From contig JAGTXO010000001.1 in NCBI GenBank assembly GCA_019448385.1, positions 2,418,001 through 2,482,000 on the forward strand: a DNA stretch of 64,000 bases. The letters run 5' to 3'. The position numbers and the translations under genes were made by a program. Origin of the DNA: Diacronema lutheri. Its lineage: Eukaryota; Haptophyta; Pavlovophyceae; Pavlovales; Pavlovaceae. The stretch's first letter is position 1; the number at the start of each line of letters is the position of its first letter. Below, piece after piece: positions 37,005 through 46,378 of this stretch. Below the pieces are notes generated by a model that did not search any database, was not told where the DNA came from, and worked only from the letters and a program-made list of their open reading frames with translations.

Positions 37005-39785
37005 TCATGACATGAGTGGAGAGAGGTTGGGCATCTTGGCCTCGCGACGCGGGGTCACGCGCGGGACGAACCAGCGCTCGCAAAAGCGGCGCATGCGCCA
37101 CGCCAGCCGCCCCTCGCCCTCGCGCGGCTCCGTCACATTCAGGGGCCAGCCGAGCCACACGATCGGCTCCGCGGCAAAGCGCGCGAGCTCCGCGCGCAGC
37201 TCGTCCTCGCTCACGCGCAGCAGCCCGCGTGGCGCACGGCCTGCGCGCCGCTCCGCCGCCTCGCGCGCGAACGCAACGTTGCGCGCCTGGTCGGGCGCGC
37301 CGGCCGCGCCGAGCCGCGCGGCGTACGCGTGCACGTCCCACGCGGAGAGCGCGTAGCCGACCATGGGCGACGCGTTGTAGTACGGCGCGTGCATGTTGCA
37401 CTTGTACCCAAAGAGCTTGCGCACGGGGCCGTCCGGCCACGCCATGTTTGGGTGCACGTCGCACGTGATGCGCTGGTCTGGTGGCAGCGGCACCGCGCGC
37501 GCGCCAGCCATGCTGGGAAGCGCAGATCGTAGCGCGGCGCGCGCGGCGGCCTCCGCGCCGTCCACGTACCCGACGGCGGTGACGCGCCACTCGCTGCACA
37601 GCCCCGTCCGGCAGCTGCCCTGCGTCCAGTTGGCCGCCTCGGCGTGCTGCCGGTTGAGCCATGCCGAGCCGCAGGGGACGTGCGGGTACGCGATCGCGCG
37701 GCGCGAGACGAGCGCGGACGCGGGCAGACCATGCAGCGTCGCACCGCGCCAGTCGTCCGCATGCTCAAACTCGAGCGGCGCGCGCGCACCAGCGGCGGGC
37801 GCCATGCTGAGTGACGGCTCATATGCAACCACGGGCACGTGTGCGCCGCTGACGAAGAGCGCGTGATGCACGGTGCCCGGCGCGGCAGCGTAGGCCGCGC
37901 GGTCGAAGAGGCCGTGCGCGGTGAGCACGAGCAGCTTGTCGACGGCGTTGGTCGCGTGCGCGGCGATCGCCGCGGGCGGGTCGATGCCCCAACCGCCCTT
38001 GATCCCCTCGCGCCAGTGTGACACAAGCCACGTAGGAAGCAGCGCGACACGCTCGGTCGGCTCGGCCAACTCAGCGACGGCCGCCGCCGGCGCCTGCGAG
38101 CGCGGCGCCGAGCGCGCGTCCTGCTCGAGCTCGCGCAGGAAGCGCGCGGCGAGCGAGCCGTCGCTGATTGGCGCGAGAGGCGACACGCCTCCTTCAAACG
38201 GCAAGTCATTCACATCCGCGGGCCAACCGTCGGTCAGGCGGGCCTCAAAGATCGCCGCGTGCTGATCGCCGTCGCCCAGCCCAAAGCGCGCGCGCCATCC
38301 ATAGGGCAGCGCCGCCGCGCCGCGCGCGCCGCCGAGCTGCCGGCGCGTCCACGTGCGCGAGCCGCCGCGCGACTCGGTGAATGCCGCGTACAGCTCGTTG
38401 ACGATGTGGCTGTTCAGCACGCGGCCCGGAGCGTCGCGCGCGCTCCAGTCCGTGACGACAGCGACCGAGCCCGTGCCGTTGCGCGCGTGCGCCGTGCCGA
38501 CCTCGCGCACGCGCGGCCTGCGCGTGTCCGAGTCGTACCCGCGAAACATCCGGAAAGTTCCAACCCCAGCCACCTGCGACTGCACGACGTCGACGAGGTG
38601 GACCTGGTCGAAAAGGAAGTGGGCAGCTCTGCGGAGACTCTCGGCCCACAACGGCGGGCCGGCAGGTTCGCCACTGCCCGCCGCGCTGCGCCCTCGCGCG
38701 TTCGAGCGATCCCACGCCGTGTCCAGGAAGCGAAGAATGCGGAGCGGGAAGCCGGCGACCGCCTTGGCAACGCCGCCGCGCACGCCGTCGTGCGCGCCAT
38801 CGTCGGCGCGCTTGCGCGAGGCGCGCGCGTACACCAGACCGCACTGCACGTTGCCAAACGGGTCGCTGAGAGACTCGGAGTGAAACAGCAGCGCGTAACG
38901 GTCAAGCGGAGGTTGCCGAAAATATGCGTACACGTCATCGAGGAGCGCGACGTCGAGGTCGAGCATGAGCGTGTCAAAGCCGGCGGCGACAAGGCGCGCG
39001 TTGACCCACCAGCGCGACAGCCACATGCGGTAGCTCGCAAGTGGTTCGTGCGCGCAGTCGCACGCGCGCTCCGACGATCTGCATTCGGCAGGGCCACACA
39101 CCGATGCCCACGGCGCCGCGCGCTCGACGAGCGCCGCATCGCGCTCCCACCGCCCGTCCCACACGCAACGCGCGGGCATCGGTGCGAGCGCGAGCGCCGA
39201 GACGCACGTGGGCGCGTCCGCCGCGAGAAGCAGCACGTGGGCGTAGCCCAGCCGACGCAGGTTGAGCAACATGTTGAGGCCGAGGTGCGCGTAACTGCCG
39301 CTGATGGGCACGAGGATCACGTCCCTCGACCCATCAGGGTTGGCGCGCGCGATCGCAGACGCCGCGCGGAGCAGCACGCCGTCGTCGAGCACGTCGCCGC
39401 CGTCCTTGATGGCCGTGCGGTTGTGTGGGTCAGCGCCAGCCTCGCCCGTCGGCGCGCGCGCGCGCAGCACGTTGTCCACGGCCACACTCGCCACAGCCAC
39501 GCTCGCGCGCGATGACTGCACTATTGGGGCGGCTACTTCACCCAAACTCGCGAGCTGGGTGAAAGGTGGCTGAGCACGCGTCGTGTCGGCCGCCGCGCGG
39601 GCGCCCGAAGCTCGCTCGCGCGCCACGTGATGTTGCCAGCGGGCTGAGGGTGCGCCCACCTCAAGCAGGACGTAGGGCGCGACGGGCGAGGTTGTCGGGA
39701 GCAGCCGCTGCTGCGCGACGAGGAGCGCGATGGCTGACGCCACGAGCAAGGACCATCGCGAGCATCGCCAACTCACGCCGCGCAT
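37005..39785 (-). CDS. Type II membrane glycosyltransferase, GT77-like
   Basis: 926 aa, single exon. Short cytosolic tail then an anchor at about residues 11-26 (WSLLVASAIALLVAQQ), typical of Golgi enzymes. Catalytic features: ILVPISGSYAHLGLNMLLNL, YRMWLSRWWVNARLVAAGFD, then TLMLDLDVALLDDVYAYFR with a DxD around residues 277-280, QCGLVYARAS and FLFDQVHLVDVV. This arrangement matches nucleotide-diphospho-sugar transferases of the GT77/RRA-XGD kind. The second half (about 560-926), with GYKCNMHAPYYNASPMVGYA and many Trp/Cys, is unfamiliar. Several NxS/T sites suit a lumenal position. It is divergent from PSMG3, with start codons 46 bp apart. Confidence 0.72.
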   Translation of the reverse strand: MRGVSWRCSRWSLLVASAIALLVAQQRLLPTTSPVAPYVLLEVGAPSARWQHHVARERASGARAAADTTRAQPPFTQLASLGEVAAPIVQSSRASVAVASVAVDNVLRARAPTGEAGADPHNRTAIKDGGDVLDDGVLLRAASAIARANPDGSRDVILVPISGSYAHLGLNMLLNLRRLGYAHVLLLAADAPTCVSALALAPMPARCVWDGRWERDAALVERAAPWASVCGPAECRSSERACDCAHEPLASYRMWLSRWWVNARLVAAGFDTLMLDLDVALLDDVYAYFRQPPLDRYALLFHSESLSDPFGNVQCGLVYARASRKRADDGAHDGVRGGVAKAVAGFPLRILRFLDTAWDRSNARGRSAAGSGEPAGPPLWAESLRRAAHFLFDQVHLVDVVQSQVAGVGTFRMFRGYDSDTRRPRVREVGTAHARNGTGSVAVVTDWSARDAPGRVLNSHIVNELYAAFTESRGGSRTWTRRQLGGARGAAALPYGWRARFGLGDGDQHAAIFEARLTDGWPADVNDLPFEGGVSPLAPISDGSLAARFLRELEQDARSAPRSQAPAAAVAELAEPTERVALLPTWLVSHWREGIKGGWGIDPPAAIAAHATNAVDKLLVLTAHGLFDRAAYAAAPGTVHHALFVSGAHVPVVAYEPSLSMAPAAGARAPLEFEHADDWRGATLHGLPASALVSRRAIAYPHVPCGSAWLNRQHAEAANWTQGSCRTGLCSEWRVTAVGYVDGAEAAARAALRSALPSMAGARAVPLPPDQRITCDVHPNMAWPDGPVRKLFGYKCNMHAPYYNASPMVGYALSAWDVHAYAARLGAAGAPDQARNVAFAREAAERRAGRAPRGLLRVSEDELRAELARFAAEPIVWLGWPLNVTEPREGEGRLAWRMRRFCERWFVPRVTPRREAKMPNLSPLMS

Positions 39786-39831
39786 CTCGTCGAACGGCGC
39801 GACCGGCGTCCATCGGTCGAGAACTCATAGA

Positions 39832-40218
39832 ATGGCGGATCGGGTCCCTCCGATCGAGTCGCACCGGCTCACCGTAAACGGCGTGTTGACGCACGTGGTG
39901 CACATCTCGTACTCGAACAGGGTGTTCATGCTCATCTCACAGACGGGCAAGATGGGCACCGTCATGCACGTCCAGGCCCCGTCGGACATGGGCGAGGGTG
40001 GCGGCGGCGTCTCGGTCGAGGCGCAAACGCTCATCGGCCAGAGGAGCGACGATGCGCTCGACGTGTACGCGCGGCGCGTGTACGAGGCCGTGTGCGCCAA
40101 GGCGAGGCTCCCTCTTATGCTCTCGCTCGCGCTCTCCGACTTGTCACCGGCCAACCTGGCCGCGCTGCTCGCCGAGCTGCAGCGCGCCTTGCAGGAGCCC
40201 TGCCGGTCTGCGCAATAA
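39832..40218 (+). CDS. PSMG3: Proteasome assembly chaperone 3 (PAC3/PSMG3)
   Basis: 128 aa, single exon. It aligns along its length with animal PSMG3: GVLTHVVHISYSNRVFMLIS, then QTGKMGTVMHVQAP where the human protein has QFGKMGTLVSL, the TLIGQRSDDALDVYARRVYE segment, and the final LSLALSDLSPANLAALLAEL. PSMG3 pairs with PSMG4 in the cytosol to guide alpha-ring formation of the 20S proteasome. The start at 39832 is preferred over the upstream in-frame ATG at 39730 because the latter would overlap the divergent gene's CDS. Length is normal for the family (about 120 aa). Confidence 0.8.
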   Translation: MADRVPPIESHRLTVNGVLTHVVHISYSNRVFMLISQTGKMGTVMHVQAPSDMGEGGGGVSVEAQTLIGQRSDDALDVYARRVYEAVCAKARLPLMLSLALSDLSPANLAALLAELQRALQEPCRSAQ

Positions 40219-40387
40219 ATACCATGGGCGGAGTGGCGGCAACGCTACGGGAAGGAAGAGAGGGGGGGCGGAGGCGGGGGGTGTGCAGGGCCTCAAAGTG
40301 AACGTTGACCTCGCCTCGCTTCGGGGTGAAAATCGACAAGCGCACGGCGCCTTGCGAGGGATCGCGATGCAGATGGAGGGGGAAGTC

Positions 40388-40415
40388 AGAGAGAAAGAGA
40401 GAGAATGAGAGAGAG
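40388..40415 (+). repeat. GA-rich microsatellite
   Basis: Imperfect (GA)n tract in the 200-bp gap between the PSMG3 stop (40218) and the stop of the convergent CRAL-TRIO gene (40420); it lies in the 3' UTR of one or both genes. Confidence 0.85.
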
Positions 40416-40419
40416 GGGC

Positions 40420-41854
40420 TCAGCGCGCCATGCTAGCCGCCGCCTCATCGGCGGCGGCATCCACCACGGTGGAGCCCGGGTAGATGGCGTGCGGGATCAG
40501 GCGGAGCTGGATGAAGTCCGTCAGCTCGTCGAGGTCGGCGCTTGAGATCGCCGGGTTCAGCACCGCCGTCTTCTCGACAACGCGCGCGGGCAAGAGCGGT
40601 GCGACCGCCGTGTCCCAAACCACTTTCATCGCGTACGGCACATTGCACAAGAAGAGCTGGCCGAGGTTCTGCGGGTAGCAGTCGACGTGGTCCTTCGCCG
40701 CCGCCGACGCCGCGCGCGCGAACCCCATCGAAGCGTGCTTCAGCCTGAGGCCCGACATAGCGATGACGCGCACCGCCTTGCACAAGCGGCGCGTCCGGCG
40801 CGTGATCTCGTCGCACGTGACGGCCATCTTCTCGGACATGTACATCGAGTAGACGACGTACTGCTCAATCGAGATGTGCTTCATCAGCTCCGCGGGGTCG
40901 AGCACCGCCGCGTTGATCAGCATGAACGGGGGCCAGTCACCGCCGGGCACAGTGATGGGCGTTGGGAAATGCCGGCCCACGTACTCGTGCGCCGGGAACG
41001 CGGACTGGGGCGAGCTGCGCACGAAAGCGCTGATCTCGTCGGCGCGGTTGCGCGCGCGCCACGCGAGTGTCGTGCGCATCGCGCCGCTCGCCTCCTGCAC
41101 GTTGAACTTGTGCGAGAGCAGAAAGCGGAGAACGAAGACTTCATCGTGCGAGCCGGGCCCCGTCGAGCCCGCGCGGAAGCCGGGCCAGTTGACGGCGGCC
41201 GCGAGCATGGCGGCGATCGCGACTTGATGTCGCGAGATCAGCTCGTCGATGTTGGGGCCAGAGAAGCTGCGCGACGCGGCGAAGCAGCGGGCGCCAGGCG
41301 TGCGCGCGGGTCACGCACAGGGCGCGCTGCGCGCGGCGCGCAGCGCGCGGCGGGCGCGGCGCGAGGTGAACGGACGCGTGTCGCGCGCACGCAAACCGTG
41401 GCGGCGCGTACCACGGCGACAGCTTGTTCTGCGCGCGGCGCACAAGCGTGAGGTCCAGCGCGGGCAGCCGCTTGTCGCGCACGAGCAGCGCGAGCGGCGA
41501 GGCTGGCGGCTCGACGTCCGCCTCGCTCGGCGACGGCGCGGGCGACGAATCAGAGGCGGAGCCCGAATCGGAATCTGCGGGGCTGCGCTCGGCTGAAGTG
41601 TCCCAGGAGACAACGCCGTCTGCGCCGAGCGCGCTCACGTTGCGCGACAACCGCCGCTCAGCCGTAAGCGCGCACACCGCGCGCTCCGCCGCGTGCACGC
41701 GCCTGAGCACGCGAAGGACGCGCACGAGCAGAACGAGCGCAACGCAGAACAGGACGTGTGAGGCGGTGATGACGATGACGACGGGTTCGCTCACTGGCGG
41801 CGTCAGCGCCGGCGGCGGCCGCCTCGGCAAGATGCGCTCGACCAGCCGTAGCAT
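40420..41854 (-). CDS. CRAL-TRIO (Sec14-like) lipid-binding protein with N-terminal membrane anchor
   Basis: Two exons (41854-41412, 41266-40420; 145-nt intron), 429 aa. N-terminal hydrophobic segment at about residues 22-44 (EPVVIVITASHVLFCVALVL), an acidic/Ser-rich linker, the CRAL-TRIO-N helix region (DEVFVLRFLLSHKFNVQEAS, TLAWRARNRADEI), then the lipid-binding lobe: PFMLINAAVLDPAEL, AVRVIAMSGLRLKHASM, CYPQNLGQLFLCNVPYAMKV and VVEKTAVLNPAISSADLDEL. Sec14-type proteins exchange phosphoinositides and other lipids between membranes. The anchor suggests a fixed ER or Golgi site instead of a free cytosolic carrier. It is divergent from the next gene across a 279-bp region with repeats. Confidence 0.82.
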
Positions 41855-41927
41855 TCGCCGAGGGGATCGAAACCTGCGCTTCCCAGAAAACAAGGTGGAG
41901 TCCACTTTTGCGACTCTCGCGACTGCA

Positions 41928-42006
41928 ACGTCGCGACTTTCGTTTTTTGAGGCCCGTTCCAAGCAGCTTTTTGGCACCCCGCCGCCGACGTCGCGACTTT
42001 CGTTTT
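41928..42006. repeat. Pair of 19-bp direct repeats exactly 60 bp apart in a divergent promoter
   Basis: ACGTCGCGACTTTCGTTTT occurs at 41928-41946 and 41988-42006. Partial copies of the core (GCGACT, TCGCGAC) scatter through 41905-42070. Between the two copies is a segment starting TGAGGCCCGTTCC (about 41948) and continuing CTTTTTGGC, which resembles the left end of the MITE at 7710. The pair lies between the CRAL-TRIO start (41854) and the next gene's start (42134), so it may be a regulatory element or debris of an excised mobile element. Confidence 0.8.
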
Positions 42007-42133
42007 GGCAACTCGCGACGAGCCGATTTTTGAATACGCGTCTCGGGAGGGATTTCGCGACGTCGCGGATTGGGGTGGCGCAGTCTCGGTTTTGCGTCGC
42101 GAAATCGTGGCGCCAAGGAGAGCCGAGGAGAGC

Positions 42134-45100
42134 ATGGCGGACGACGACGCGGGCGCGGATGGCGGCGGCGTCGGCTCGAGCGCCCCGGCCGGCGTCGTCG
42201 CCGTCTCCGTAGTGGATCAGTCTGTGGCCGCTCCGCAGCCGTCGGCGCCAGCCGCTCCGCGACGTGCCGCGCCCGCCGAAAGGCCTGTCGACGCCGTCGA
42301 CACGACCGGGGAGCAGTTTCGGAAGGCGCTCGCGTGGATAGACCAGCAGCCCAACCCGGGGCAAGCGGTCATTGCGGGCGTGAAGGCACTGCAAAACGAG
42401 CTCAACAAGAAGCAGTGGTTCAAGAACGACGAGGGCGTGTACCAGCGGGCGCTTGGCCTGAGGAGCGACGACAAAGTCACCTCCACGAAGAACGCGCGCC
42501 TCGTCGTCGCCAAGTTCCTCGTGGTGTACGCGCCGTTCCGTGCGGCAATGGGCGCCGATCTGGACGCTGTGGCGATTCTGCCCTACGGAGGCGCGGTGGA
42601 CCTCGCCGGCGACGACGACGACGACGCCGACGGCGCGGCGGAATCCGTCCTGGGGTGGGCGCCGTTTCAGTTCGGCGACGCCGGCAACGTCTCCGAGCTC
42701 GTGCAGCGGGTGGGCGCGATGATCAAGAGCCTACGCTGCGACTTTGACCTCAACAACAGCACTCACAAGGCCACGCTTGGCGGCTTGGTTACCGCGCACG
42801 GCCTCACGAGGGAGGTGCGGCTCCACGCGTGCGCCTGCGCGCGCGCGGTGCCGCGCACGCGCGCTACCCTTACCGGCAAGCTCGAGCGTCTAGTATCCCA
42901 GCGACGCGTCATGGCGCCCCGTGCCGTCTCGCGCAGGTGGGCAACAACCGGCTCGAAGTCAACATGGACAAGTGGTTGGAGCACGGCATGGCCACGTTCC
43001 GCCCCGCGCCTCCGCGCAAAGTGTCGATGATCGACGCAGTGGCGCGTCTCGTCATGGTCATGCGCCTGCCGGCCCTCCAGGAGGAGCTGGCTCAGCTCCG
43101 CTGCGGCTTAATTCGCAACGAGCTGGACAGGAAAGGGTCTTCGACCGCACACCTCCTCAAGTCGCGGTGCGAGGCGCCGTACCCCGTCCTCGTGGGCAGG
43201 AGAAGCACGCCTTACTTCCCCATCTCTGCCTCGCTCACAGCTTCCTGCGGCTCGCGCCCGTGCGCGTGCGATGCCCGACCTCGGCTTGCTATCAGCTTGC
43301 GCTCATCACCCGCCCCACTCGCACATGCGCCCGGTGCCGCTCGCGCGCAGGGACAGTCCAATTCTCAAGGTTTTCTACAACAGTAGCACGACGTTTGAAG
43401 ACCCGGCAGGCATGGCTCAGGAGACGTTTCTGTCCGACGAGTCCCTCACGCCAAACCCCAACCAGGACTTTTCGCAGGTCGACCCGGCGAAGCTTTACGA
43501 GGAGTACAACCGGGTGAAGGCCGCGATCGCCGTGCCGGCGGCCAACTGGATGAAGTCAGGCAATAACGACGTCCCTTTCTCCAACTTCTGCAATGACCGG
43601 CCCCTCGCGTACATCTTCCACATTTTCAAGGAGTCGGCAAAGCTTGGACCCGACGGGCGGTTCACGGAGATCATACCCGGCTGGTTTACACGCGAGCTAC
43701 CCGCGCAATTCCAAGCTTCGGGTGGGCTCGCGCCCGAAATTGGCGCGACCGCGAGCGGCGCGCGCCGCTCGCGCGCGGGCGCTGCTGGCCTGGCGCGCGC
43801 GGACCTCCTCGTTCAGGGGGGAGTCTCGCGCGAGAGGGGCGGACGCACGGCGCGCAAGGCGACGCGCTCGCTTCCCTCGGACGGCGGAGCAGAGGGGGTC
43901 GATGCAGGCGCCCTGGTGATTGCGGACGCCATCAGATTCAGCTCGGCGCCGCCCGAGACGGCGCTGTCGTACCTCAAGGTGTGTCTGCAGCTCGTGCTAG
44001 CCGCGCGTGCTCGGCGTGCCCTGCTGACAGCGTCGCGCCTCCGCCATGCGCCTTCGCGTCCCCTCTTTGCGGCGCCCGCCCGCATCGTGCCGGGGTTCGT
44101 CGTCGGTCGCGCAGGGAACACTCGAATGTGCGGTGATGATCGAGAACAGCACGGACCCGCGCATGCAAGCGCTGTACGGCCGTCTTCTGGACAAGGCAGG
44201 CGCGGCGATGTCAATGCTCCAGCCGTTCCGGAAACGGGCCAGATCTTGGCCGGAAATGCTCGGCGTCCGTGTGGAGGAGTTTGGCGAGCCGTCGGTGCTC
44301 AAGCACGCACACATCGCGCCACCCACGCTACAGTCGCCGTCGCAGGTACTTGTCGCCGTCAGCTTTGCGGCGGTCAACCCCGTCGACTGCTACATTCGCT
44401 CGGGCGCGTACGCGGCCAAGCCCGCGCTCCCGTACACGCCAGGGAAGGACGCCGCGGGCGTGGTTCTCGCGGTCGGCGCGGATGTGCGCCACGTGCGGCA
44501 GGGCGATCGCGTGTGGACGTACGGCTCGATCAGCGGCACGTACGCGCCCGTCGCGCTCTGCGAGGGCTGGCATGTGCTGCCGCTGCCGGACGCTCTCAGC
44601 GACGAGGACGGCGCGACGCTCGGCACGCCGTTCGCGACGGCGTATCGCGCTCTGTTCGCGCGCGGGCGCGCACGGCCGGGCGAGGTGGTCTTCGTGCACG
44701 GCGCGAGCGGCGGCGTCGGCCTCGCGGCCGTGCAGCTCGCCGTGCGCGCCGGCTGCGTCGTCATCGCGAGCGCCGGCTCGGCCGAGGGGGCGGAGCTGTG
44801 CCGGCGCGCAGGCGCGACGCACGCCGTCGACCACACAAGGTGGGCTCAGCCGGGCGCGCCGCTCGAGCTGCCCTCCCAGCCCGCGCTGATCGTCGAGATG
44901 CTCGCGAACGCCAACCTCGCACGCGACCTGGCTGCCGTTGCGCCGGGCGGGCGCATCGTCATCGTCGGCTCTCGCGGACCGATCGAGATCGACCCGCGCG
45001 CGGCCATGCAGAAGGAGGTGGACGTGCTCGGCGTGATGCTCGCGCGCGCGACGCCGGCCGAACGCGACGAGATGGGCGCGCACGTCTGCGCGGGACTGCG

Positions 45101-45227
45101 CGCAGGCATTTTGCGCGCGCTACCGCGCGATGTGCTGGAGCTTGGCGCGGCGGCGGAGGCGCACGAGCGGACGATCGCGCGCGCGCCCGGCCAGGGTAGG
45201 ATTGTACTGCGCGTCCCGCCAAGCTGA
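42134..45227 (+). CDS. Unrecognised N-terminal protein joined in frame to an NADPH:quinone oxidoreductase (zeta-crystallin-like) domain
   Basis: Five exons (42134-42814, 42937-43166, 43351-43721, 43908-43978, 44115-45227), 821 aa, all phases consistent. Residues 1 to about 490 match no family I know (QFRKALAWIDQQPNPGQAVI, FSNFCNDRPLAYIFHIFKES, LECAVMIENSTDPRMQALYG). From MLGVRVEEFGEPSVL onward (ATG at 44257) it is a classic medium-chain reductase: SFAAVNPVDCYIRSGAY, YTPGKDAAGVVLAVG, the NADPH motif HGASGGVGLAAVQLA and GGRIVIVGSRG. These reduce quinones or enals with NADPH. No stop separates the halves, so they are a fusion, or two genes whose boundary is hidden; a separate reductase starting at 44257 is possible. 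The 44115 exon junction is the least certain. Confidence 0.65.
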
Positions 45228-45331
45228 CGCGCCGCGATGCAGGGTCCGCACTCCGCGTCAGTGTGAAGTGTGAAGACAGTGCGAACCGGCGCTCCTTTTC
45301 AAATGATCCGCCTCGGCCTCTGGCGCCATTT

Positions 45332-45339
45332 TGACGTCA
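45332..45339. promoter_or_regulatory. TGACGTCA (bZIP/CRE-type) palindrome upstream of ARF copy A
   Basis: A perfect TGACGTCA 37 bp before the ARF-A ATG. The identical site, spacing and flanks occur before ARF-B (56131-56138). The octamer is the consensus for CREB/ATF-type bZIP factors; its role here is inferred. Confidence 0.5.
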
Positions 45340-45375
45340 TCGCGCATTTCTCTCCGTCCACGACCGTCGTTCACC

Positions 45376-46151
45376 ATGGGCCTGATCATGTCGCGCTTCT
45401 ACGATAAGCTCTTCACGCGCGAGACGCGCGTCCTCCTCCTCGGTCTCGATGGCGCGGGCAAGACGACCATCCTCTACAAGCTCAAGCTCGACGAGCTCGT
45501 CACGACCATTCCGGTGAGCGCTGCGCGTCGACGCACGCCGTCAACCTGCAGCGCCCAGCCTCCCCTGAGCTCGCGTGTGCGCCGCTTGGTGTTTGCCGCG
45601 CTCCTGTGCTCCGCAGACAGTTGGCTTCAACGTTGAGACGCTCGAGTACCGCAACTTGCGCATGAGCGTTTGGGATGTCGGCGGCCAGGACAAGATCCGC
45701 GCACTCTGTGTGTGCCTTGCGCGGCGCGCCCAGCTCCTGCGCCTCTCTCACTCTCAGAAGCGAGTGCATGCGCCACCTCGCGCTTGACGGCCCCTTCCAC
45801 GCTTGGCGTTGCGCAGGGCGGCACTACTATCACGGCACCGATGCGCTTATCTTCATTGTCGATGCCAACGACCACGATCGCCTGAAGGAGGCGCGCGACG
45901 AGCTGCACAAGATGCTTGCCGACGAGGACATGACTAACCCCGTCGTGCTCGTCTTTGCCAATAAGATGGACCTACCCGGAGCGCGCTCTGCGTCCGTCGT
46001 GTCAGACACGCTCGCCCTCAACTCGCTCAAGGAGACGTGGTACATCCAACCGTCGTCCGCCGCCAGGGGTGACGGTCTCGCGCAGGGCCTCGACTGGCTG
46101 AGCGTGCAGATCAAGCTGCGCCCGGTCAAGAAGCACGGCGCGGGCTCGTGA
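45376..46151 (+). CDS. ARF-family small GTPase, copy A
   Basis: Three exons (45376-45513, 45617-45707, 45817-46151), 187 aa. Starts [13 protein letters not shown] with Gly2 for N-myristoylation; P-loop [36 protein letters not shown] (the Trp is formed across intron 2), then NKMD and [19 protein letters not shown] proteins recruit coats to Golgi membranes. The P-loop GLDGAGK differs from GLDAAGK of copy B and most ARFs; this Gly lies next to the nucleotide and may change hydrolysis or binding. Exon lengths (138/91/335) equal those of copy B. It follows the oxidoreductase on the same strand, 148 bp after its stop. Confidence 0.92.
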
Positions 46152-46378
46152 GCGCATGCACAGCTGCGCGGCAGCGCTACCGACGATGCGCGCACGCCTC
46201 GCAGTCGTACGAGCCACTTGACGGCGTCACGTTTGAACGTGTCCGCCGGGTCCAGATGTTGACATCAAGACCGGTCCGCCAGGCGCATGACCAACTCACC
46301 AAGCCCCACTCCGCGCGGTTGTAAGCCGCTGCTCATAAACGAGAAAAAGCTCCACGCTCGCCTGGTGCGCGAGCGACA

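Noticed and set aside
42134-44256. Assigning the N-terminal protein to a known family
   Set aside because: I compared its motifs from memory with several coat, helicase and reductase families and none fitted. I left it unnamed instead of forcing a function.
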